Source of the DNA: an uncultured Flavobacteriales bacterium
GTDB lineage: Bacteria > Bacteroidota > Bacteroidia > Flavobacteriales > UBA1820
Direction: 5' to 3'
Assembly: GCA_902478645.1 (NCBI GenBank)
Contig: CABSLV010000007.1
Coordinates: 6,999-70,998, forward strand
Length of the DNA: 64,000 nucleotides
Positions 56,965 to 64,000 of this stretch are shown piece after piece (position 1 is the stretch's first letter; every line of letters begins with the position of its first letter). The notes below the pieces were generated by a model that ran no database searches, had not been told where the DNA came from, and saw only the letters and a list, made by a program, of their open reading frames with translations. The translations under genes were made by a program, and so were the position numbers.

Positions 56965-58488
56965 TTATCGCCGGACTGTCTCGACCGCCCGGGCGATCCG
57001 CTCGCAAGTCTGTTCCGCACCGAGTACCTCGATGATGTCGAAGATCTCCGGCCCCACAGCGCGGCCCACCAGAGCAATGCGCAACGAGTTCATGATCGCC
57101 CCCAGAGGCAACCCCGTACCACCCGCATAAGCGAGTACCGCATCGTGCATCGCCTGCTTGCCCTGCGGGAACATCGTACGGATGATCTGCGCCATCTCCA
57201 GCAAATGGGCCGAAGTACCATCCTTCCAACGTTTCTTCAAATCGCCCTCGTCGTACTGCTGCGGCGCACGGAAAAAGTATCCGGCATGCTCCACGATGTC
57301 GCTGGCAAACGAACAACGCTCCTTGACCAAAGCGCACACCCGGCGCGCATAGTCGTCCGTGGGGAAACCTTCGGCCTGGAGCACCGGACGGACATACTCG
57401 AAAAAGTCCTCGTCGGAAAGGGCGTGAACGTACTGCTGGTTGAACCAACGCGCCTTTTCCGGATCGAAACGGGACCCGGACTTGCCCACCTTTTCCAGCG
57501 AAAAAGCCTGGATCAACTCGTCCATCGTATAGATTTCCTGGTCGGTACCTTCGTTCCATCCCAGCAGAGCCAGCATGTTGATGAAGGCTTGCGGCAAGTA
57601 GCCTTTTTCCCGATAACCGGAAAAGACCTCGCCCGAGGGAGCGTGCCATTCGAGAGGGAACACTGGGAAACCTCCCTGGTCGCCGTCGCGTTTGCTCAAT
57701 TTTCCCTTGCCCGAAGGCTTGAGGATCAGGGGCAGGTGGGCAAACTGCGGTGCCTGCCAACCGAAAGCCTCGTACAACAATACGTGCAAGGGCATCGAGG
57801 CAAGCCATTCCTCTCCGCGGATCACATGGGAGATGTCCATCGTGTGGTCGTCCACGATGTTGGCCAAGTGGTAGGTCGGCATGCCGTCGGACTTGTACAG
57901 CACCTTATCGTCCAGTTCACACAGCCGGAAGGTGATGTCGCCCCGGATCATGTCGTGCACCGTGATTTCCCCTTCGGCGGGTATCTTGAAGCGCACCACG
58001 TAATGCTGCCCGGGGTCGGAGAGGCGCTGCTGCACCTGCTCGGGAGAAAGGGTGAGCGAGTTGTTCAACCCTTCCCGCGTGGCGGCATTGTAGGTGAATA
58101 CTTTTTTCTCGGCTTCGGCGGCCTTGCGAAGGGCGTCGAGCTCCTCCGGGGTGTCGAAAGCATAATACGCATGACCGCTGCGCACCAACTGCTCGGCATA
58201 TTCGCGGTACATGGCCTTGCGCTCACTCTGACGGTAGGGGCCGTAGGCACCGCCGAGATCGTCCGGACCTTCGTCGGGCACCAGTCCGCACCAAAGCAGG
58301 GATTTGATGATGTATTCCTCCGCGCCGGGAACATACCGGTTCTGGTCGGTGTCCTCGATACGGAGCAGGAAGTCCCCGCCGGCATGTTTGGCAAAAAGAT
58401 AGTTGTAAAGCGCCGTACGCACCCCGCCCATGTGCAGGGGGCCGGTGGGACTGGGGGCGAAACGCACCCGTACTTTTCGATCGGTCAT
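56965..58488 (-). CDS. gltX: Glutamyl-tRNA synthetase
   Basis: A 507-residue class I synthetase. The HIGH-like motif is RFAPSPTGPLHMGGVRTALYNYL (about 9-31), then LRIEDTDQNR. The KMSKS equivalent is GKGKLSKRDGDQGGFP (about 257-272). The C-terminal helical domain ends in the anticodon-binding region. GlnRS is absent from the window, so GltX specificity (Glu alone or Glu and Gln tRNAs) cannot be judged. It has its own TACCTTTG promoter and terminator. Confidence 0.97.
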   Translation of the reverse strand: MTDRKVRVRFAPSPTGPLHMGGVRTALYNYLFAKHAGGDFLLRIEDTDQNRYVPGAEEYIIKSLLWCGLVPDEGPDDLGGAYGPYRQSERKAMYREYAEQLVRSGHAYYAFDTPEELDALRKAAEAEKKVFTYNAATREGLNNSLTLSPEQVQQRLSDPGQHYVVRFKIPAEGEITVHDMIRGDITFRLCELDDKVLYKSDGMPTYHLANIVDDHTMDISHVIRGEEWLASMPLHVLLYEAFGWQAPQFAHLPLILKPSGKGKLSKRDGDQGGFPVFPLEWHAPSGEVFSGYREKGYLPQAFINMLALLGWNEGTDQEIYTMDELIQAFSLEKVGKSGSRFDPEKARWFNQQYVHALSDEDFFEYVRPVLQAEGFPTDDYARRVCALVKERCSFASDIVEHAGYFFRAPQQYDEGDLKKRWKDGTSAHLLEMAQIIRTMFPQGKQAMHDAVLAYAGGTGLPLGAIMNSLRIALVGRAVGPEIFDIIEVLGAEQTCERIARAVETVRR

Positions 58489-58519
58489 TTTGCTTGTCTT
58501 TAGCTGTTTTTACCGGATG

Positions 58520-58527
58520 CAAAGGTA
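58520..58527 (-). promoter_or_regulatory. -7 element of gltX
   Basis: Minus-strand TACCTTTG, a perfect TAnnTTTG, 31 bp upstream of the ATG. Confidence 0.65.
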
Positions 58528-58556
58528 TGAAATATATCCATGTGCCGGGAAACAAA

Positions 58557-58586
58557 TGCGGCGCTTCCTTTCAGGGAAGCGCCGCA
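58557..58586 (-). terminator. Terminator of the TonB-dependent receptor
   Basis: 12-bp arms tgcggcgcttcc (58557-58568) and ggaagcgccgca (58575-58586) with a 6-nt loop. The minus strand continues TTTGTTTCC. Confidence 0.85.
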
Positions 58587-58626
58587 CTGCAGCGTGTTAA
58601 TTGCCCGGAGAAATCCGGAGATTATC

Positions 58627-61600
58627 TTAGTTGAACATGTACTTCACGCCGATCTGCATAGCCCAACGGGACGAGGGGCTGATGTAGTCCTCGAAGGTGC
58701 TGGTGGGCACGGCTCCGTTCTTCTCCGGCATGGTAAAGCCCGGAGTGTAGTTGTTGGCGGCCGAAGGCTTCTCGGTCATCTGCAGGAACTGGTACTGCTG
58801 GTTCCAACCCGAAGGCGTGGACTGACGGACACCCCAGTTCTTGTTGAGCAGGTTGAGGAAGTTCGAGATATCGAGCGATACGCGGATCGTGTTGCGCTGA
58901 CCGCTGGCCGTCTCCAGGAAGAAGTCCTGTGCAAAGTTCAGGTCGACCTGGTTTACATACGGGGCACGGCCGCCGTTGCGCTCGGCATATTCGCCGCGGT
59001 GGTAACGCAGGTACGGATCCTGCTTGATGAACGAATAGATGTCATGCCAGATAGCCAGTTCGGAACGCTTGTCGCCGGCAGCCGGAACGATGCGGATGTC
59101 GCTCATCTTTTCCGGAACAAAGATCAGGTCGTTGTACGAATAGCTGTCGTTGTTCACGTCGCCGTTGTACGTATAGGAGTAGCGGAACGGCATGTAGCGC
59201 TGATAGATCACACCGATAGAAGTAGCCATGCTCTTGGCATATTCGATGCGGTAGGATGCCTGCAGAAGGATACGGTCGGGGAACGAACCGGCCGAGTAGC
59301 CCAGTTCATCGGCATCCGGATTGACAGCCGGACGGTACTTGTAAGCCGAGGAAGCCACCGAGCTGGAACCGTCAGTTACGCTCTTGGATACACCGAAGGT
59401 ATAAGAACCGTTCAGGTACAATCCTTTCAGCGGGCCGGTGAGGAAGTCCTTCTGCAACTGAAGGGTGGTGTAGAACGAGTAACCCTTGTTCGTATTGGTG
59501 AGCATGATCACGTCGTAAGCCTCGGAGTTGAGTTTGTTCTTGATCAGGTACGGACGATTGTCGGCACCACCCAGGTTGGTTACCCAGCTACGGTCGTAGT
59601 TCGGGTGGTTGATGTCCGTGTGGTAGAGTGCGTGTACATCCTTGTTGTAAAGAAGTTCCACGGTAGCGATCCAGCCTTTTCCGAAGCGATAGTCCACAGC
59701 CAGGTCGGTCTTCCAGATCTGCGGGTATTTCAACTCGGGATCGGTAATGGCAATGGAAGCCTTGGCGGGCTGCCCATTGTCCGGCTTGGGCGCATTGACC
59801 TCGCCGCTGAAAGCATACCCGGTCTCTACCTGACCGAAGAGCAGACCGTTGTTACCGGCCTGGTTGCCGATCCACACGTAAGGCGGCGTGCCGGCGAACA
59901 GTCCCGAACCACCGCGGATCTGGAGCGTATGGTCACCCATTACATCCCAGTTGAAACCTACACGGGGAGAGAGCATCACATTGGTGCTGGGCAGTTTGGC
60001 CGTATCGATGGTACGACCGTCACGGAAGATTACTCCGTCGAACACCGGGTTGTGATCCAGCTTGCTGGTAAAGATAGGAATATCGGCGCGCAGACCCAGC
60101 GTGAGGTTGAAGTTAGGCGTGATGGTCCAACGATCCTGTACGTAGAAGCCCAAGGTCAGCACGCTGGTCTTGGCATACGGGAAGGCATCGCTATCGGTAG
60201 CATTATAGATCTGCTTGTAATAGATAGCGTTGGTCAGAGGACGGTCGGCCGGATTGGCTCCGGAAGCGATCCACTGTTTGTGGGCCAGTACGTCGGCGTA
60301 GAAATCCTCGATCGACTGGTACTGGTACTGACCGGCGAAGGAGTTGGCAAAACCGTTCTTGAACGAACGATAGTCGGACTGCGTACCGAAAACCAACTGG
60401 TGATCGCCAACGGTCCAGGTAAAGTTGTCCTGAATCTGGTAAATATCGGAGTACAGCAGGTTGTTGTACGAGTTGGCTTCCGTTCCGAAAGTGGTAAAGG
60501 CCGTACTCTTGGCCGGAGAAGCGGCATCACCTTGTCCGATATTCACCTCGGGGAAGAAACCGCCGTCCATATCGCGGAAGTCGCGCAGAGCCGAGTAACC
60601 CACCGTCAGCGCATTGGACATGTTGCTGCTGATGGTCGTATTGAGATCGGCGATAAAGATGTTGAAGTTGTTGTTCTGCCGGTAGTAGGACGAGGAGAAC
60701 GGAATAGCATTGGCGTTCGGTCCGCGGCCGCCGGGCAGGGCACCCGAAGTACTCGGGTTGTTGGTAACAAAGGATTTCAGGTAGAAATATTTAACACTCA
60801 GCGTGTTCTTGGTGTTGATATTCCAGTCCAAACGAGCGGTCAGACGGTCGGCTTCGACCGGAGTATTTTCTACATTGTAGCTTCCCGGATTGTAGTTGAA
60901 GTTCTCCATCAGGAAGTCAGCCAACTCCTGCAGGGTCTGCTGGTCGGCAAACGAATAGTCACCTTCCACCGGAGTATTCTTGTCCGGACGGGGACGATAG
61001 CTTACCGGTGTGGACAGGCGGTCGAGTTCGCCGTTAAGGAAGAAGAAGAGTTTGTTCTTGATGATCGGTCCACCGATGCTCAAACCGTAGTGGTTTTCCT
61101 GGAAATCACCTTTCTCTACCGTAACGTCTTTCTGACGGCGGCCCTCCAACGAAGGGCTCTTGGTGTACCAATATACCGAACCCACCCACTGGTTGGTACC
61201 GGACTTGGTTACCGTGTTGATACCGGCTCCGACAAAGGCACCGTTGCGCACGTCATAAGGAGCGATCATCACCTGGATCTGGTCGATAGCCTCCAACGAG
61301 ATCGGCTGAAGATCACCGGCACCCAGTTTGCTGGACAAACCGTAAGAGTTGTTGAACGAAGCACCGTCCACCGTTACGTTGTTGAAACGGTAGCTGGCTC
61401 CGGCAAAACTGTTGCCGTTGGACATCGGGGTCAGGCGGGTAAAGTCTTCGATCGAGCGGTTGATCGCCGGCATGCGGTCGATCTTGTCGCGCGTGATAAC
61501 CTCCTGTGCTCCCGTACGGTTGGCGCTGATGATAGGATTTCTGGTTCCTACCACAACGACTTCACCCAAATCCTGGGTATTTTCTTTGAGAACGACATTG

Positions 61601-61917
61601 AAGTTTCTGTCTTCCCCCAAGACCAAGGATACACCTTCGATCTTTTCCGGAACAAAGCCCACAAAAGAAATCTCGATCGTGTAAGGTCCGCCCACACGCA
61701 TACCGTTGATGTTGAAACGGCCATTGGTCTGTGTAGCGACCATGTAAACGGTTCCCGAAGGAAGATGCGTAGCTTTTACGGTCGCTCCGGGCATCGTTTC
61801 CTTCTGCGAATCGGTTACCAATCCGCTGATGCTCGCAGTTGTCACCTGTGCCGTTGCACCGAGGGCAACCGCCACGAAAGCGACAATAAATGCAAAACTT
61901 CTCAAGAATGTTTTCAT
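58627..61917 (-). CDS. Oar-like TonB-dependent outer-membrane receptor
   Basis: A 1096-residue outer-membrane protein. The signal peptide is MKTFLRSFAFIVAFVAVALG, cleaved near GATAQ. A carboxypeptidase-regulatory-like domain (about 27-110, SISGLVTDSQKETMPGATVKATHLPSG, with TNGRFNINGMRVGGPYTIEISFVGF) precedes the plug (about 120-240, DLGEVVVVGTRNPIISANRTGAQEVITRDKIDRMPAINRSIEDF) and a 22-strand barrel ending VKYMFN. This is the Oar/TonB-dependent class and not SusC; no SusD partner follows. The ligand is unknown; the transport class suggests peptides or other large solutes. It is a single gene with a promoter about 200 bp upstream and a terminator. Confidence 0.92.
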   Translation of the reverse strand: MKTFLRSFAFIVAFVAVALGATAQVTTASISGLVTDSQKETMPGATVKATHLPSGTVYMVATQTNGRFNINGMRVGGPYTIEISFVGFVPEKIEGVSLVLGEDRNFNVVLKENTQDLGEVVVVGTRNPIISANRTGAQEVITRDKIDRMPAINRSIEDFTRLTPMSNGNSFAGASYRFNNVTVDGASFNNSYGLSSKLGAGDLQPISLEAIDQIQVMIAPYDVRNGAFVGAGINTVTKSGTNQWVGSVYWYTKSPSLEGRRQKDVTVEKGDFQENHYGLSIGGPIIKNKLFFFLNGELDRLSTPVSYRPRPDKNTPVEGDYSFADQQTLQELADFLMENFNYNPGSYNVENTPVEADRLTARLDWNINTKNTLSVKYFYLKSFVTNNPSTSGALPGGRGPNANAIPFSSSYYRQNNNFNIFIADLNTTISSNMSNALTVGYSALRDFRDMDGGFFPEVNIGQGDAASPAKSTAFTTFGTEANSYNNLLYSDIYQIQDNFTWTVGDHQLVFGTQSDYRSFKNGFANSFAGQYQYQSIEDFYADVLAHKQWIASGANPADRPLTNAIYYKQIYNATDSDAFPYAKTSVLTLGFYVQDRWTITPNFNLTLGLRADIPIFTSKLDHNPVFDGVIFRDGRTIDTAKLPSTNVMLSPRVGFNWDVMGDHTLQIRGGSGLFAGTPPYVWIGNQAGNNGLLFGQVETGYAFSGEVNAPKPDNGQPAKASIAITDPELKYPQIWKTDLAVDYRFGKGWIATVELLYNKDVHALYHTDINHPNYDRSWVTNLGGADNRPYLIKNKLNSEAYDVIMLTNTNKGYSFYTTLQLQKDFLTGPLKGLYLNGSYTFGVSKSVTDGSSSVASSAYKYRPAVNPDADELGYSAGSFPDRILLQASYRIEYAKSMATSIGVIYQRYMPFRYSYTYNGDVNNDSYSYNDLIFVPEKMSDIRIVPAAGDKRSELAIWHDIYSFIKQDPYLRYHRGEYAERNGGRAPYVNQVDLNFAQDFFLETASGQRNTIRVSLDISNFLNLLNKNWGVRQSTPSGWNQQYQFLQMTEKPSAANNYTPGFTMPEKNGAVPTSTFEDYISPSSRWAMQIGVKYMFN

Positions 61918-62116
61918 AAAGTTGGTGTTATTGTGTTGGTATCTATTTTTTCAGCCGCGTAAAGGTATCCTGGTCCTTTTACCTTATTTCCCTCTTTCCT
62001 TTACCAAAACGTTAAATCCAAATCCTGTCCACACCCTCCTTCAAAAAAAGCTTTATACGCTAACAAACAGGATGTTGGCAAAATACTTGTGTTTATTCCT
62101 TCTTGTTTCGACACCG

Positions 62117-62124
62117 CAAAGTTA
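62117..62124 (-). promoter_or_regulatory. -7 element of the TonB receptor gene
   Basis: Minus-strand TAACTTTG, a perfect TAnnTTTG, about 200 bp upstream of the ATG. Confidence 0.6.
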
Positions 62125-62213
62125 GCACTTTTAACATATATTTTTGTTAAAACCCTATTTTATTCGCTCATTTTTTTCTTCACACCCGGGAAAGATCGTA
62201 CCAAAGCGTTTTG

Positions 62214-62221
62214 TACATTTG
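62214..62221 (+). promoter_or_regulatory. -7 element of kbl
   Basis: TACATTTG, a perfect TAnnTTTG, 51 bp upstream of the kbl ATG. No TTTG -33. Confidence 0.65.
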
Positions 62222-62272
62222 TTCTGCAGTGCCATCCTCACACTGTACAAAACGATTCAAAAACACGAAAAC

Positions 62273-63466
<1,194 letters not shown>

Positions 63467-63469
<3 letters not shown>

Positions 63470-63484
63470 CGTATATAACGTATA
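63467..63484. repeat. Tandem 9-bp repeat at the kbl stop codon
   Basis: taacgtata occurs twice back to back (63467-63475, 63476-63484). The first copy begins with the kbl TAA and the array ends next to the aaggaa ribosome-binding site of the following lipoprotein. Confidence 0.7.
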
Positions 63485-63495
63485 TAAGGAAAAAG

Positions 63496-63969
63496 ATGGG
63501 AAAGGGAAAATATCCTTGGGTACGGACAGCCCTGCTGTGTGGTGCAGCCGCTGTTTTGAGCCTGTTTTCCGCTTGCAAAGGAAGCGGAGAGACGAAAAGC
63601 ACGGCAACTCCTCTTGTGGGCGGAGACCGGGACGAACACGGTTGTATCGCTTCAGCGGGTTACCGTTGGAGCCAGGTACAGCAACGCTGCATCCGTCCTT
63701 TTGAAGAAGGCATACGGCTGCTCCCGGTGGGGGATCCGCAGGACAGTTCGGCTGTTCTGGCCGCGACGGTGATCTTCAGCACCGATTCGCTCCGGGCCGA
63801 GGTGCTTCTCCCCGACGGGGAAACATCCCCTGTTCTGAACCGGAGAACGCTGCCTTCGGGAGGATATGCCTGGAACATCGAAGACGACGATACGTACAAT
63901 GTCCGCCGGGACGAGCAAGGAAAATGGACCGTTTCACGACGTGGGAAAGTCCTTTTCCGCGCGGAGTGA
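63496..63969 (+). CDS. Small lipoprotein of unknown function
   Basis: A 157-residue protein. A basic start MGKGKYPWVRTALLCGAAAVLSLFSAC gives a lipobox LFSAC with Cys27. The mature part has RDEHGCIASAGYRWSQVQQRCIRPFE with two Cys (a pattern I recall from short Bacteroidetes lipoproteins), then a beta-rich region and a polar end YNVRRDEQGKWTVSRRGKVLFRAE. Function is unknown. It starts 26 bp after kbl and is likely co-transcribed with it. No terminator is seen in the 31 bp left in the window. Confidence 0.72.
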   Translation: MGKGKYPWVRTALLCGAAAVLSLFSACKGSGETKSTATPLVGGDRDEHGCIASAGYRWSQVQQRCIRPFEEGIRLLPVGDPQDSSAVLAATVIFSTDSLRAEVLLPDGETSPVLNRRTLPSGGYAWNIEDDDTYNVRRDEQGKWTVSRRGKVLFRAE

Positions 63970-64000
63970 TTCGGGGAAACCTTCCCTCCTGTGGAGGCGG

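Larger units (their letters stand above)
61918..62272. other. Divergent intergenic region, TonB receptor and kbl
   Basis: 355 bp, A/T-rich, holding both divergent promoters (62117-62124 minus, 62214-62221 plus) and an A/T palindromic stretch ttaacatatatttttgttaa (62131-62150). Nothing else is recognisable. The receptor leader is about 190 nt and has no obvious small frame. Confidence 0.6.

Noticed and set aside
58540..61962. A 1140-codon open frame opposite the TonB receptor
   Set aside because: Antisense shadow without family sequence or ribosome-binding site; the receptor is clear on the other strand.

Overview
The window comes from a GC-rich member of the Bacteroidetes, most likely order Bacteroidales; an Alistipes/Rikenellaceae-like genome is my best guess and is an inference. 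The evidence is: at least a dozen promoters with the Bacteroidetes -7 element TAnnTTTG; a Complex I operon with fused nuoCD and no nuoE, nuoF or nuoG; a GT3 (eukaryote-type) glycogen synthase; lineage-typical families (DUF4301, DUF4293, DUF4286, DUF6909, BF3164-type lipoprotein); and an Oar-like TonB receptor. It reads as ordinary chromosomal sequence. I saw no phage, insertion sequence, integrase or CRISPR array.

Layout. 1-1134: the 5' part of a 5-formyltetrahydrofolate cyclo-ligase gene (cut by the window edge), a YbjQ-like protein and a YbeD-like protein. 1141-6163 (minus): a run of DUF6909 gene, dnaG, waaA and the YbeD-like gene. 6249-10835 (minus): a 2-hydroxyacid dehydrogenase, a DUF4301 protein and glycogen synthase. 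11068-20733: a nitrogen-assimilation block, gltB-gltD-asnB on the minus strand, divergent from asnS. Between them lies a minus-strand leader with a 24-codon Asn-rich peptide and a perfect terminator-type hairpin, which looks like a classical asparagine attenuator. 20840-24051: an outer-membrane barrel, a small membrane protein, a PAP2-like protein and rpoN. 24206-31568 (minus): four GH18 glycoside hydrolases in a row plus an SGNH hydrolase and an unknown protein. The two largest GH18 genes carry paired BIG2 domains and share an exact 182-bp repeat.

31826-39728: pgi, comF, a DUF4293 gene, an aquaporin, then folE-cysS-yidD on the minus strand, and a BF3164-type lipoprotein. 39882-45363 (plus): argS-DUF4286-rsmA, then pnp with a structured leader and an RGG-like tail. 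45560-46452: tRNA-Ser(CGA) and a TerB/J-domain protein. 46671-56682 (minus): nuoA-B-CD-H-I-J-K-L-M-N. 56965-63969: gltX, an Oar-like TonB receptor, kbl and a small lipoprotein.

How it fits together. GltBD makes glutamate from glutamine and 2-oxoglutarate, AsnB uses glutamine to make asparagine, and AsnS charges tRNA-Asn. An Asn-rich leader before gltB would link asparaginyl-tRNA supply to the whole operon. The GH18/SGNH cluster looks like an exported set acting on GlcNAc-containing polymers, but no SusC/SusD pair or transporter accompanies it. The strongest hunt results are the putative asparagine attenuator, the 182-bp repeat between the GH18 genes, and the structured pnp leader.
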